Shown here in pieces: positions 17,280 through 25,924 of a DNA stretch of 64,000 bases. The notes beneath the pieces were generated by a model. The model was given only the letters and a program-made list of their open reading frames with translations. It did not search any database and was not told where the DNA came from. The stretch lies in NCBI GenBank assembly GCA_965229095.1, contig OZ245855.1:3720001-3784000 (forward strand). The letters run 5' to 3'. The translations under genes and the position numbers were made by a program. Source of the stretch: Taibaiella sp965229095. Lineage in GTDB: Bacteria > Bacteroidota > Bacteroidia > Chitinophagales > Chitinophagaceae. Every line of letters begins with the position of its first letter. Positions within the stretch are counted from its first letter, which is position 1.

Positions 17280-17836
17280 TTACCCACAACACAAACAGGC
17301 AAAGCAGCATATTTTAAAACCAGGCCGGTACAAGCAATAACCTCCACTCCTTTTATCAGCATCAATTAACAAGGTTATCCACAAAAAAAGACAATTTCAT
17401 GTGTATTAACCATTTGGTTATCATTCCTTCGCAATTCCTTTATTTTTCAAAATACTTTTGCACAAACCCAGGAAAAAAGTTGTTGGAAACCGGTTAAAGT
17501 CATCCTATAACTACCCTAATAAAAATCAAAAATAAATTTGGATCGTATCCGTAATAATTTGTTCACACAAAGTTCATCTTGCCATCACACGATATCCCTG
17601 TTGCACATTCCAAAAGTTATGCTCGATGGAAATTCATCCACATGCCGGGAAAAAAACAGGAAACACTGTAATACCAGGCCATACCATAAATAATTGCATG
17701 TGGATAAGCAGGGGAATACTGAAAAAGACAAGAAAACCAATGTTAGCTTAAAAAAGTTTTCACCATATACACACCCCTAATAGTAGTAATCCTTTTTTAT
17801 AAAAAAATACTTTATTAAAATTAAGCCTGTGGATTA
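17280..17836. other. Candidate replication origin (oriC): DnaA-box cluster in a 736-bp gene-free region
   Basis: No gene is visible from 17164 to 17899. Two perfect DnaA boxes lie at 17375-17383 (TTATCCACA) and 17699-17707 (reverse, TGTGGATAA). TTTTGCACA at 17456-17464 fits the relaxed consensus TTWTNCACA. One-mismatch sites lie at 17280 (TTACCCACA), 17634 (TCATCCACA) and 17828 (reverse, TGTGGATTA). AT-rich stretches at 17500-17560 and 17786-17826 could be unwinding elements. mnmG and three parS sites are 5-6 kb to the left. dnaA is not in the window, which is not unusual in Bacteroidota. This is an inference from motif density, not proof. Confidence 0.6.
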
Positions 17837-17886
17837 CCTCGAAACCGGCAACAACCGCAAAACAACTTTTCCTGGCCAAAAGGTTT

Positions 17887-17894
17887 TACTTTTG
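17887..17894 (+). promoter_or_regulatory. Candidate -7 box TACTTTTG at the ABC ATPase start
   Basis: TACTTTTG fits TAnnTTTG but ends only 5 bp before the ATG at 17900, so a transcript from it would be nearly leaderless. Confidence 0.35.
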
Positions 17895-17899
17895 AATTC

Positions 17900-19456
17900 A
17901 TGTCAGCAGCCAATACCGATTGCATCACCGTCCGCAACCTCAGCATCCGTTTCGAAGGGCCGCAGCCCTTTGCAGCCGTACAGGATGTTTCGTTCGGCAT
18001 TGCTGCCGGAAAAACCCTGGCCCTTATCGGCCAGAGCGGTTCCGGCAAATCGGTTACTTCCCTGGCGCTGATGGGCCTTTTGCCCGCCAATGCCGTAGTA
18101 AGCGGCGATATGGTGCTTAAAGGTTCCGGCAACGTGGCTACGCTTGAAAAGCAGCGTTGGCCTGCTATCCGCGGTAAGGAGATCGGTATGGTATTCCAGG
18201 AGCCCATGACTGCGCTCAATCCTGTAAAGACCTGTGGCTATCAGCTGGCCGAAAGCATAAAGGCGCACCAGGAGTTATCCACAAAAGAAGCGAAAGCCCT
18301 GGCCTTGCAATGGCTGGCAAAAGTGCAGTTGCCCACACCCGAAAAGTTATTCCGCAGATATCCACATCAATTGTCGGGTGGTCAGAAGCAAAGAGTGATG
18401 ATCGCTATGGCTATGTGCAACCACCCTGCCCTCCTCATTGCCGACGAACCCACCACGGCATTGGATGTAACCGTGCAGAAAGAAATTATCCTGCTCATGA
18501 AAGCCCTGCAGCAGGAATACGGCACCGCCATACTGTTTATCACCCACGACCTTGCCTTGGCACGTACTCTGGCCGACGATTACCTGGTACTGGAAAAAGG
18601 AAAAATGGTCACCGGTTTTCCACAGGCGGTAAAAGAAAGCCATGTGGCCGATGTAACGATACCGGCCGGTCAGCAACCTTTGTTACAGGTAAAGGATGTG
18701 GAAATTAGGTATACGGAAGAAATCAACTGGTTGGGGAAAACCACGAGATCCTTTACCGCTGTAGATAAGGTAAGCTTCGATCTCTACGCCGGCGAAACCC
18801 TGGGACTCGTAGGTGAATCGGGATGTGGAAAAAGTACATTAAGCAGGAGCATTTTAGGACTACAACAAGTTACCGCAGGGCATATTTATTTTGAAGGACA
18901 AGATGTTACGCAGTTTGGAAATGGGCAATGGCGCCAATTGCGAAAAGAAATACAGATCATTTTCCAGGATCCTTATGCTTCCCTGAACCAGAGAATAAAA
19001 GTAGGAGATGCCCTGGCCGAGCCTTTGCTGGTGCATCAGATCAAAGACCGGAAAAATGTGGATAAAGCTGTGGATGAACTGTTGGAAATGGTGCAATTGC
19101 CTATTTCTGCCCGTAACAAATACCCGCATGAATTTTCGGGTGGGCAACGCCAGCGTATCTGTATTGCCCGGGCCCTCGCGGTAGAACCCAGGCTGGTGAT
19201 CTGCGATGAAAGCGTATCGGCATTGGATGTAAAAATACAGGAACAGATACTGGAGCTTCTCATGGAGCTGCAACAGCAAAGGCAATTAACCTATCTCTTC
19301 ATTACGCATGACCTTACCGTAGTACGCCGGATCAGCAACAGGATCATGGTGATGGAAAAAGGAAAGATAGTGGAACAAGGGCCTACGGCAAATATCATGA
19401 GCCATCCGGCAAAACCTTATACCCAAAAATTGCTGGCCGCTGTACCCGGATTGTAA
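17900..19456 (+). CDS. Peptide-type ABC transporter, fused double ATP-binding protein (DppD-DppF/YejF-like)
   Basis: A 518-residue protein with two complete ATPase domains. The first has Walker A GQSGSGKS at residues 44-51, signature LSGGQKQR and Walker B LLIADEP followed by a His switch (FITHD). The second has Walker A GESGCGKS near 305, signature FSGGQRQR, Walker B LVICDES and FITHD. This arrangement is that of YejF-type fusions powering di/oligopeptide uptake at the inner membrane. Its permeases and binding protein are not adjacent. In the second Walker B the usual DEP is DES, which still keeps the catalytic Glu. The gene starts just right of the candidate oriC. Confidence 0.92.
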   Translation: MSAANTDCITVRNLSIRFEGPQPFAAVQDVSFGIAAGKTLALIGQSGSGKSVTSLALMGLLPANAVVSGDMVLKGSGNVATLEKQRWPAIRGKEIGMVFQEPMTALNPVKTCGYQLAESIKAHQELSTKEAKALALQWLAKVQLPTPEKLFRRYPHQLSGGQKQRVMIAMAMCNHPALLIADEPTTALDVTVQKEIILLMKALQQEYGTAILFITHDLALARTLADDYLVLEKGKMVTGFPQAVKESHVADVTIPAGQQPLLQVKDVEIRYTEEINWLGKTTRSFTAVDKVSFDLYAGETLGLVGESGCGKSTLSRSILGLQQVTAGHIYFEGQDVTQFGNGQWRQLRKEIQIIFQDPYASLNQRIKVGDALAEPLLVHQIKDRKNVDKAVDELLEMVQLPISARNKYPHEFSGGQRQRICIARALAVEPRLVICDESVSALDVKIQEQILELLMELQQQRQLTYLFITHDLTVVRRISNRIMVMEKGKIVEQGPTANIMSHPAKPYTQKLLAAVPGL

Positions 19457-19568
19457 ATAAGCAAAACCGGGCTTTAGCGATCACAATTGCGGGTACAGGC
19501 CTGATATCATATCATACGGACCTCCAACAGAAACGAACAATCATTTGTAGTATAAAAGAAAAACAACC

Positions 19569-20147
19569 ATGAGCAAAGCGACAATATTACTGGCACTTAT
19601 TGGTTTTCCCTTAATGGCATTTGCCGGCGGGAAAAAAGAAGTTACCATTACCCAGGAAGGAAGAACAGTGCTTTTAAAAGAAGTAGAAAATGAGGTAACA
19701 TTGAAGAAAATGGCATTCTCGATACGCTTTTGCAACAAACGTTATACCGACGATGCACCCGCTGCCACCATGATCGCCGCCTTTACAGATAAAGCTTCTC
19801 TCGATAAAATAAAGACAGGTGTTACAGCGAAAGAGGTGCCTTTCTTTGCACCAGGCACCGGTCTTGCAGCAGACGCTACTGGTTACAGTTCTATCTTCCT
19901 CGACAATGAAGCCAACCATTATCTGTATTATAAAGATGAAAGCGATAAAAGAGCCAACCTGGTCGCAGACGATAAAGGAATGCTTACCCTCGAATGGATG
20001 CCCCACTCCTTTTACCTGGACGGGAAAGATACCGAGTTTGCAGATGCAGGAGTGAATACGGTATATCTGGTAATGTTCACCGACTATAACAGGAACGGGA
20101 TTGTGGATAAAGACGAGCTGAAAAAAGTTACGCTTACTTTTGAGTAA
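19569..20147 (+). CDS. Secreted protein with a C-terminal EF-hand-like calcium loop
   Basis: A 192-residue protein with a signal peptide (MSKATILLALIGFPLMAFAGG). The mature part is not a family I can name. Near residue 175 it carries DYNRNGIVDKDE, with acidic or Asn residues at the calcium-coordinating positions 1, 3, 5, 9 and 12 of an EF-hand or dockerin-like loop. A single loop and a beta-rich body suggest a periplasmic or surface Ca-binding protein. The next gene starts 7 bp downstream, so the two are probably cotranscribed. Confidence 0.65.
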   Translation: MSKATILLALIGFPLMAFAGGKKEVTITQEGRTVLLKEVENEVTLKKMAFSIRFCNKRYTDDAPAATMIAAFTDKASLDKIKTGVTAKEVPFFAPGTGLAADATGYSSIFLDNEANHYLYYKDESDKRANLVADDKGMLTLEWMPHSFYLDGKDTEFADAGVNTVYLVMFTDYNRNGIVDKDELKKVTLTFE

Positions 20148-20154
20148 AGCAACT

Positions 20155-20535
20155 ATGAATCACCATCCAAAAATAATAGGTATAGCGCCGCAGCTGGTTG
20201 TAGAAGATATAGTGACAACGGCGGAATACTACAGAGATAAGCTCGGCTTTTCCATAATAGATTATTTTTTGGATCCGCCCGTATACGCTATGGTCCACCG
20301 GGATGGTTTCCAGATTCATTTTGGGAAAGCAGATGCGGAACATTTTAAAACCAACGCGAAATATAGCAAGATCAATACCGACTTTATTATATGGATTCCT
20401 GAAATCGATCTCTTCTACCAGGAAGTAAAAGAAAGAGGTGCCGATATAGTGGAAGACATAGTACAACGGGTATATGGCAGCAGGGAATTCAGGATAAGAG
20501 ATTGTAACGGTTACCTGATCACGATAGCAGATTAA
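20155..20535 (+). CDS. VOC-family (glyoxalase/bleomycin-resistance-like) protein
   Basis: A 126-residue single-domain VOC protein with paired beta-alpha-beta-beta-beta modules: IAPQLVVEDIVTTAEYYRDKLGF at the N-terminus, DGFQIHFG ending module one, and DLFYQEVKERGADIV...REFRIRDCNGYLITI as module two. Possible metal ligands are His in the first half (IHF) and residues of the EF/DCNG segment. I use the ATG at 20155; an in-frame TTG at 20140 overlaps the preceding stop. VOC proteins act as small lyases, dioxygenases or drug-binding proteins, and the substrate is unknown. A strong terminator follows. Confidence 0.85.
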   Translation: MNHHPKIIGIAPQLVVEDIVTTAEYYRDKLGFSIIDYFLDPPVYAMVHRDGFQIHFGKADAEHFKTNAKYSKINTDFIIWIPEIDLFYQEVKERGADIVEDIVQRVYGSREFRIRDCNGYLITIAD

Positions 20536-20572
20536 ACGCTCTGGATTAAATTAAAGAATAGAAGATACTTTT

Positions 20573-20606
20573 AAAGTCCCTGATTTTTAAATCAGGGACT
20601 TTTTTT
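20573..20606 (+). terminator. Intrinsic terminator
   Basis: Perfect 14-bp arms (20573-20586 and 20589-20602) continuing into a run of T to 20606. It ends the 19569-20535 pair. Confidence 0.9.
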
Positions 20607-20671
20607 GGTTACTGCGTAACAGAAGAAGACTCGCATCGGAATAGGAAACAGGAAAAATTTCGCTTCCAAAG

Positions 20672-20685
20672 AACGAATGTTCGTT
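20672..20685. promoter_or_regulatory. Palindrome AACGAATGTTCGTT, candidate TetR operator (third copy)
   Basis: The same AACGAA-N2-TTCGTT palindrome occurs at the tetR promoter (26231) and before the VOC gene at 26890, each followed by TTAT or TAT. Here it sits 155 bp upstream of the VOC gene at 20841. The rest of the 20607-20840 gap holds no recognisable gene. Confidence 0.55.
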
Positions 20686-20812
20686 TATTATTAAAAAACA
20701 AATCGACATTTAGTTAGGCTATATTAAACTATATGGAACAATGTCTGGTGACTGTCGTATTTCCCCACTTAATTTGTCACAATAGTACAGTATGGAAAAG
20801 TAAAGGCTGCGG

Positions 20813-20820
20813 TAAGTTTG
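20813..20820 (+). promoter_or_regulatory. Candidate -7 box TAAGTTTG for the VOC gene at 20841
   Basis: TAAGTTTG fits TAnnTTTG, 20 bp before the ATG. No clear -33 TTG is seen at the right distance. Confidence 0.4.
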
Positions 20821-20840
20821 CATTATAAAAACGAAAAAAT

Positions 20841-21257
20841 ATGTCAACCAAAATCTTTGTAAATCTTGCCGTAAAAGACCTTAATAAGTCTGTAGCCTTC
20901 TTTACCCAACTGGGTTATACTTTTAATCCTCAATTTACCGATGAGAATGCTACTTGCATGATCATCAGCGAGGACATTTATGTAATGCTCCTGGTAGAGC
21001 CCTTCTTCAAAACCTTTGTGAAGAAAGAATTGGCCGATACCAGCAAAACAGTAGAAGCACTCATTTGTCTGTCTGCGGAAAACAGGGAACAGATCGATGA
21101 AATTGTAGGCAAGGCTATGGCCGCCGGCGCTACCGAAGTCAATCCGCCTATGGACCAGGGCTGGATGTACAGCCGTAGCTTCAACGATATCGACGGGCAC
21201 CACTGGGAATATGTATTCATGGATATGGAAGCTGCAGCCCAGGCCCAGCAGGGTTAA
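20841..21257 (+). CDS. VOC-family protein, glyoxalase-like
   Basis: A 138-residue VOC protein of the type often annotated as glyoxalase/bleomycin resistance or PhnB-like: IFVNLAVKDLNKSVAFFTQLGYTF begins the first module and SFNDIDGHHWEYVFMD closes the second, with D-x-DGHxWE supplying the usual C-terminal Glu ligand. The C-terminus has a short Ala/Gln tail. It is monocistronic: it has its own promoter box, and a long hairpin follows at 21277. A palindrome identical in arms to the TetR operators lies 155 bp upstream. Confidence 0.88.
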   Translation: MSTKIFVNLAVKDLNKSVAFFTQLGYTFNPQFTDENATCMIISEDIYVMLLVEPFFKTFVKKELADTSKTVEALICLSAENREQIDEIVGKAMAAGATEVNPPMDQGWMYSRSFNDIDGHHWEYVFMDMEAAAQAQQG

Positions 21258-21276
21258 GCGTTTTTCATTTCTTGCA

Positions 21277-21328
21277 GTATAAGCATATTTCCCGAGGCGG
21301 CATAACGTCGCGGGAAATATGCTTATAC
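21277..21328 (+). terminator. Long perfect 18-bp hairpin without T-run
   Basis: Arms 21277-21294 and 21311-21328 are perfect complements around a 16-nt loop, 19 bp after the stop at 21257. It runs directly into the interspersed repeat at 21325. No U-tract follows. Confidence 0.55.
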
Positions 21329-21430
21329 CTTATAACGTAAGGTCATAGTGAGCGGAATCGAACTATGATAAACCTCAACGATACTATAGTTACTATAGCG
21401 ACGCTGCGGTGCCGTGAGAAAATAAATATC
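21325..21430. repeat. Interspersed palindromic repeat, degenerate copy
   Basis: ACCTTATAACGTAAGGTCAT followed by TGAGCGGAATCGAA closely matches the copy at 25927-25961, and a tail ending in GAGAAAATAAA recurs near 26200. It belongs to the class of GGTCAT-CCTGAGCG-TCGAAGGA elements scattered between genes in many bacteria. Confidence 0.6.
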
Positions 21431-21510
21431 CTAAGCGCTGTTTGTTTAAAAAAACGCAGAATAAAAAGGTTCCGGTATATTTGATGTACTAATAGACCTA
21501 AGTGCTGCTC

Positions 21511-22959
21511 ATGCAAAAAATATTCCAGGCCATACTCCTGCTCCTGTCGGGTTTAACCACATATGCTCAAAAGCAAATCGTTTCCTTTAAGATCAGCAAA
21601 CCTTATAACGTGCTGGAATTTGTGGAAACCGCTGCAGGAAGAAAAAGCGGGCATTCATCCACCTTGTATGCCTATATTAATAAAAATATTCCGGAAAGCG
21701 ATACCGCTTTCAGCAGGCTTATAGATGAGTTCAATGATATAACCCTGTACTATTCGTATAAAAGAAGCGAGTTCCCGGAAAGCAGGAGACAATACCGTTC
21801 CACTTACGATCTTATTTGTATAGCCGCCGTTCAAAGCAATACACTGGACGAATTCAAAAACAGGACTGCCGGTATCTTACCCAACAGCGAGCATCAAAAA
21901 CTGTTCAGGGTACTGGCAGCAGCCGAAAAATATTATGACCGTATTATTTGGTCCGGGGAAAAAGAGAAGACGGAGGCCCAGGTAAAAGCGCTGCAGATCT
22001 ACCAGCTGCAGTGCAATCAATTGTTCAACAGCTTCCGTAATTTTTACAACTCCAGTTGGACGAATGATATGCCTTTTTCCGTAGCCATTTATCCCATTCC
22101 GGGCAAGCGAGGTAATTCCACCGCTACCCCGCATGCCAACAGCCTTTGTGTAGGCGTACTCTCGGGAGAAACAGAACATGTACAAAGGATAGGTGTGGTA
22201 TTGCACGAAATATGCCATGTACTCTACGACGAACAGACCAGTGCCTTCCAGCATCATATCGATAGTGCCTTTAACCAAAGCAAATCACCATACCGTACGG
22301 TGGCTTACAACTTTTTTGACGAAGCCCTGGCAACGGCAATCGGCAATGCTTATGTTTATGAGTTTATCAATAAGAAAATGGATACCACCGAATGGTACAA
22401 TAATGTTTATATCAATGGTTATGCACATGCCCTTTATCCCCTGGTAAAAAGCTACCTTACTGCAAATAAAAAAATGGACCAGGCTTTCGTGGAAGAAGCC
22501 ATAGCCTTATTCGGAAAGACCTTTCCGAAAGCGACAAAAGAATATGCCATACTGCTCAACAATGTACAGATCTATGGTAATGCGGAAACGACTAAAGAGA
22601 GGAATGAGCTTGTGGGCAGCATTGAAAAATATTTTCAGCTGAGTCATTATGGCGTTTCCTGCCCGGTAACGGATGAACATTCGCTCGAGCTGATGCAAAA
22701 CACGGAAGAAACGCAACTGGTTGTTATTTGCAAAGACCAGGAGCAAACGATAGCTAAGCTGGCAGCAATTTTTCCGGAAATAAACAGCGGCCTGAGGGGA
22801 AAGAAAGATAAGGAGTATGTCCTCAGCTTTTTTGATAAAAACGGCCGCCCGGTAATTATAGCCAATACAGCAACTGCTGCCGCTGTGGATAAAGCCATGA
22901 AGATGATCCATACCCGGCAATATATGGAAACGCCGTTATCCTATATGCCTTTGCCATAA
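21511..22959 (+). CDS. Secreted gluzincin-like metallopeptidase
   Basis: A 482-residue protein. The start at the ATG 21511 gives a signal peptide (MQKIFQAILLLLSGLTTYAQ); a GTG at 21502 would only lengthen it by three residues. A zinc motif HEICH lies at 232-236, and FFDEALATAIG about 35 residues later supplies a plausible third Glu ligand (Glu271). The remainder is helical and includes a C-terminal domain of unknown role. No peptidase family can be assigned from memory, so activity is predicted from the motif only. It lies directly after the interspersed repeat and appears monocistronic. Confidence 0.7.
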   Translation: MQKIFQAILLLLSGLTTYAQKQIVSFKISKPYNVLEFVETAAGRKSGHSSTLYAYINKNIPESDTAFSRLIDEFNDITLYYSYKRSEFPESRRQYRSTYDLICIAAVQSNTLDEFKNRTAGILPNSEHQKLFRVLAAAEKYYDRIIWSGEKEKTEAQVKALQIYQLQCNQLFNSFRNFYNSSWTNDMPFSVAIYPIPGKRGNSTATPHANSLCVGVLSGETEHVQRIGVVLHEICHVLYDEQTSAFQHHIDSAFNQSKSPYRTVAYNFFDEALATAIGNAYVYEFINKKMDTTEWYNNVYINGYAHALYPLVKSYLTANKKMDQAFVEEAIALFGKTFPKATKEYAILLNNVQIYGNAETTKERNELVGSIEKYFQLSHYGVSCPVTDEHSLELMQNTEETQLVVICKDQEQTIAKLAAIFPEINSGLRGKKDKEYVLSFFDKNGRPVIIANTATAAAVDKAMKMIHTRQYMETPLSYMPLP

Positions 22960-23079
22960 TGTGACGTTGTTTTTGTTTTTTTAAAAATAGTGGAAAACAG
23001 GCTGCCATAGGGTTGTCAGCGCCCCTGTTTTACTTTGTATCATCAAAGCGAAAAATGTAACATTTTAAAAAAGCAAAAC

Positions 23080-23574
23080 ATGGAAAACAACGCAACAGCC
23101 GAAGCCCAGGTTATTACTCCCGAAGCCTTATTGCAGCACTGGCAAGGCCATCGCGGTCTTACCCGCCGCGTGATAGAAGCATTTCCCGAAAAGGATCTAT
23201 TTACCTTTTCCATAGGCGGCATGCGCGCCTTTGCTGCTATGGCGCTTGAGCTTATTGGTATCTCCGGCACAGGGATCAAAGGTGTTGCCACCGGCGAATG
23301 GGATAAACCCGTACACCACCTGGAAATTGGCGGACCCACCACAAAACAAGATATGCTGGCGCTTTGGGATGAGGTGACCCAAACTATTGAAACGTATTGG
23401 CCGCAAATAAAACCGGAGCGCTTCCAGGAAAACGATAAGGCATTCGGACAATATGAAGGCCCTGTGTATTCCTCCCTGCTTTATTTTATCGACAACGAAA
23501 TTCACCATCGCGGCGAAGGCTACGTATATCTGCGGGCCCTGGGTATCGAGCCACCTTTCTTCTGGCAGCGCTGA
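23080..23574 (+). CDS. DinB-family (YfiT-like) four-helix protein
   Basis: A 164-residue protein with the DinB layout: an N-terminal helix (ALLQHWQGHRGLTRRVIEAF), SIGGMRAFAAMALELIGIS with the usual His replaced by other residues, and a C-terminal YFIDNEIHHRGEGYVYLRALGIEPPFFW. The IHHRGE block carries two of the three expected metal ligands. DinB-like proteins are typically bacillithiol- or thiol-dependent transferases or of unknown function. The first His of the triad (normally in a WxxxHxxxH-type helix) is not clear here. Two hairpins follow the gene. Confidence 0.8.
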   Translation: MENNATAEAQVITPEALLQHWQGHRGLTRRVIEAFPEKDLFTFSIGGMRAFAAMALELIGISGTGIKGVATGEWDKPVHHLEIGGPTTKQDMLALWDEVTQTIETYWPQIKPERFQENDKAFGQYEGPVYSSLLYFIDNEIHHRGEGYVYLRALGIEPPFFWQR

Positions 23575-23576
23575 TC

Positions 23577-23608
23577 AGTGATCTTATCTTGTGAAGATAA
23601 AGATCACT
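23577..23608 (+). terminator. Hairpin just after the DinB-like gene
   Basis: A 14-bp stem with one bulged A (23577-23590 and 23594-23608) and a 3-nt loop, starting 2 bp after the stop. No T-run. Confidence 0.5.
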
Positions 23609-23653
23609 TGTACCAGGGATAAATGAGAAAATGAAAAACAAAAAACGGTATCT

Positions 23654-23685
23654 ATATCCGGTGATTGTCTTCGATCACCGGATAT
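23654..23685. terminator. Second perfect 12-bp hairpin in the same gap
   Basis: Arms 23654-23665 and 23674-23685 with an 8-nt loop and no T-run. Its function is uncertain: it may be a terminator or a regulatory hairpin upstream of the gene at 23752. Confidence 0.35.
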
Positions 23686-23751
23686 GGTATTGTGTTATCC
23701 TGAAATGCCTCATAAAGTAGCTATATTTGTTATCCTCCACAAGACCACAAC

Positions 23752-24810
23752 ATGAAAGCCCAGGAAATACTGCATCAAAGACTTGCCAACCAACAGATCG
23801 GAAATTCATCGTGCAGTACCCCAGCCGAACTGGTATCCTGGATGGGTGCCGTACAGGCGCAGGACTATGCCATGGCGCAATGGGCGCTGGGGCTGCGGCT
23901 GGGCCAAGCTACGGAAAGTCTTATCGAAAAGAGCATTACCCATGGCGAAATATTGCGTACCCATATACTACGTCCCACCTGGCACTTCGTAACGCCCGCC
24001 GACATACGCTGGATGCTGCAACTCACGGCGCCGCGCATCCATACTTATATGCGTACCTACAACCGCAAGCTGGAGCTGGATGATGCAATATTCCGGAAAA
24101 GCCTTAAAGTACTGGAAAAGATCCTGAGGGATGGTAATGCTTTAAACCGTGAGGAAATTGCTTTATCGCTCAACAGCGCCAGGATCAATACAGAAAGCCT
24201 GCGGCTGAACCACATTTTGGTGTATGCCGAATTAGAAGGCCTTATCTGCAGCGGCCCTAAGAAGGGCAAGCAGATCACTTATGCCCTGCTTGAGGAACGA
24301 GTGCCCCCTGTTGCTGCCTTGACTAAGGAAGAGTCGCTGTATGAGCTGGCGCTTCGCTACTTCCAAAGCCATGGACCGGCGAGCCTTAAGGACTTTACCT
24401 GGTGGAGCGGCTTAAGCGTGACCGATGCCCGGCAGGCACAAGAGCTGATCGGGGAGAAGCTGGAATGGGTTACCCTCGGCTCTGAAAGTCTCGCCTTTAT
24501 TGAAAGAGAAAGGCACCCGCTAAAAAAGAATACGGGAATTATACTGCTGCCCAATTATGATGAGTACCTGGTAAGCTATGCCGACAGGACGGCCATGTTG
24601 GGCAAAGGGATCAACACCTTATCCCGGGATGGAAACCCGATATTTGCCAATACCATTATTATTAACGGGAAAGTAGAAGGCAGTTGGAAACGCACTGTCA
24701 AAACCAATTCCGTTGTTATCCATACAGACCCTTTTATTCAACTCACTTCATCTCAGGAAAAACAAATAGAACATGCCAGCCAACAATTTCGCCGGTTTTT
24801 GGAAAAATAA
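23752..24810 (+). CDS. Winged-helix DNA-binding domain protein (HTH_42 family)
   Basis: A 352-residue protein of the PF06224 type. The recognisable blocks are WMGAVQAQDYAMAQWALGLRL near residues 31-50, ILRTHILRPTWHFVTPADIRWML near 65-85, winged-helix segments around LNREEIALSL and LEGLICSGPKKGKQ, HGPASLKDFTWWSGL, and the C-terminal ILLPNYDEYLVSYADR. Relatives include the DNA glycosylase YcaQ/AlkX group, which unhooks DNA crosslinks through QxQ/QxD residues. QAQD is present here, so a DNA-repair role is possible but unproven. Its last 38 bp overlap the start of the serine hydrolase gene, so translation is probably coupled. Confidence 0.85.
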   Translation: MKAQEILHQRLANQQIGNSSCSTPAELVSWMGAVQAQDYAMAQWALGLRLGQATESLIEKSITHGEILRTHILRPTWHFVTPADIRWMLQLTAPRIHTYMRTYNRKLELDDAIFRKSLKVLEKILRDGNALNREEIALSLNSARINTESLRLNHILVYAELEGLICSGPKKGKQITYALLEERVPPVAALTKEESLYELALRYFQSHGPASLKDFTWWSGLSVTDARQAQELIGEKLEWVTLGSESLAFIERERHPLKKNTGIILLPNYDEYLVSYADRTAMLGKGINTLSRDGNPIFANTIIINGKVEGSWKRTVKTNSVVIHTDPFIQLTSSQEKQIEHASQQFRRFLEK

Positions 24811-25891
24811 AAGCAAAGGAGTTATATACATTTTTAGTTTGCTGCTCTGTTGCCCTTGGGTAAATAAAGCTGCTGCGCAAAAAAGCAAAGAGCAGCAATT
24901 GCACCAGCAGATAGATGCATTGATCGACAAGGCAAATACTTCTTTCAATGGAGTGGTCTACATTGTACAGGAACAAAAGGTGCTGTATGCAAAAGCGTTT
25001 GGATATGCAGACATAACGAAGAAGATACCTTTGAAAAGAGAGAGCCCCTTCCTCATCGGTTCCATAAGCAAACAGGTAACGGCAGTGCTCGTTTTGCAGG
25101 AAGTAGAAAAAGGGCGTATCGATCTGCGGGCTAAGATCAGCAAATACCTGCCCGGCTTAAAGGAAACCTGGAAAGACAGCGTTACCGTACACCAGCTTTT
25201 GGCCCATACCCACGGTATCACGGAAGACGGGTCGAACAAGCTGCTCTTCTCACCAGGCAAACAATTTCAATATTCACAGATTGGTTTCCGACTCCTGTCG
25301 GCCATCCTGGAAAAGGTAAACGGGAAAACATTTGAACAGCAGGTTACTGCTTTGTTCAAACGTTGCGGCATGACGCATGCAGCCTATCCTACCTTGTTAG
25401 CCGAAAGCAAGGCCGTTAAAGGCCATATACAGGAAGCCAACGGAACCATCCGGAAAATAGAGCCAGCCAAGAGCCTTGAAAAAATCCCGGTTGCGGCAGG
25501 AGGCTTTATTGCCACAGCCGACGATGTGCTGCTCTGGAACAGGATGCTGCATGGAGGAAAATTGCTGAGCCCTAAATATTACGACCTGATGATGACGCCA
25601 CAGCCCAATGCGATAAGAATACATCCTGTTTTTGGCCGTATCCTTTATGGGTATGGCATCACAGTGGATAAAGGATCGCCGCTGCAATATGGGCAGACGG
25701 GTTATGCGCCCGGTTACCCTGCTATGGATTATTATTTCCCCCAGGAGAAAACCACGATCATCGTACTCAGCAATAAGGCGGCAGACGAAAAAGACCTGAA
25801 AAAAACATTTGCCATGCATACCCTCCTGCTGGATAAAGTAAGGGAGTATGTAAAAAAGCAATTGGTTCCTGGTACAAGCAAAGCCCGGTAG
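24773..25891 (+). CDS. Serine hydrolase, class C beta-lactamase-like
   Basis: A 372-residue protein with an N-terminal hydrophobic export segment (VIYIFSLLLCCPW) preceded by a basic stretch. SISK at residues 97-100 is the SxxK nucleophile motif. The second motif is YSQ where YxN is usual, and the third is QTG (GQTGYAPG) where HxG or KTG is usual. Class C-like hydrolases with these changes are normally esterases, peptidases or D-amino-acid-acting enzymes, not drug-hydrolysing beta-lactamases. It overlaps the previous gene by 38 bp in another frame, and an interspersed repeat follows. Confidence 0.85.
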   Translation: MPANNFAGFWKNKSKGVIYIFSLLLCCPWVNKAAAQKSKEQQLHQQIDALIDKANTSFNGVVYIVQEQKVLYAKAFGYADITKKIPLKRESPFLIGSISKQVTAVLVLQEVEKGRIDLRAKISKYLPGLKETWKDSVTVHQLLAHTHGITEDGSNKLLFSPGKQFQYSQIGFRLLSAILEKVNGKTFEQQVTALFKRCGMTHAAYPTLLAESKAVKGHIQEANGTIRKIEPAKSLEKIPVAAGGFIATADDVLLWNRMLHGGKLLSPKYYDLMMTPQPNAIRIHPVFGRILYGYGITVDKGSPLQYGQTGYAPGYPAMDYYFPQEKTTIIVLSNKAADEKDLKKTFAMHTLLLDKVREYVKKQLVPGTSKAR

Positions 25892-25924
25892 TTTCGATTT
25901 TTTCCCGCAGCATTAAAGTATGAA

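Noticed and set aside
20733..20828. 31-codon ORF upstream of the VOC gene at 20841
   Set aside because: It is too short, with no motif, and overlaps the promoter box of the next gene.
18275..22892. Further perfect DnaA boxes at 18275, 19057, 20102 and 22884 as part of the origin
   Set aside because: All lie inside coding sequence, and three are explained by Val-Asp-Lys codons. They are not counted in the origin call.
24773..25891. Antibiotic-resistance beta-lactamase
   Set aside because: SISK is present but the second and third motifs are YSQ and QTG, so a general serine hydrolase is more likely.
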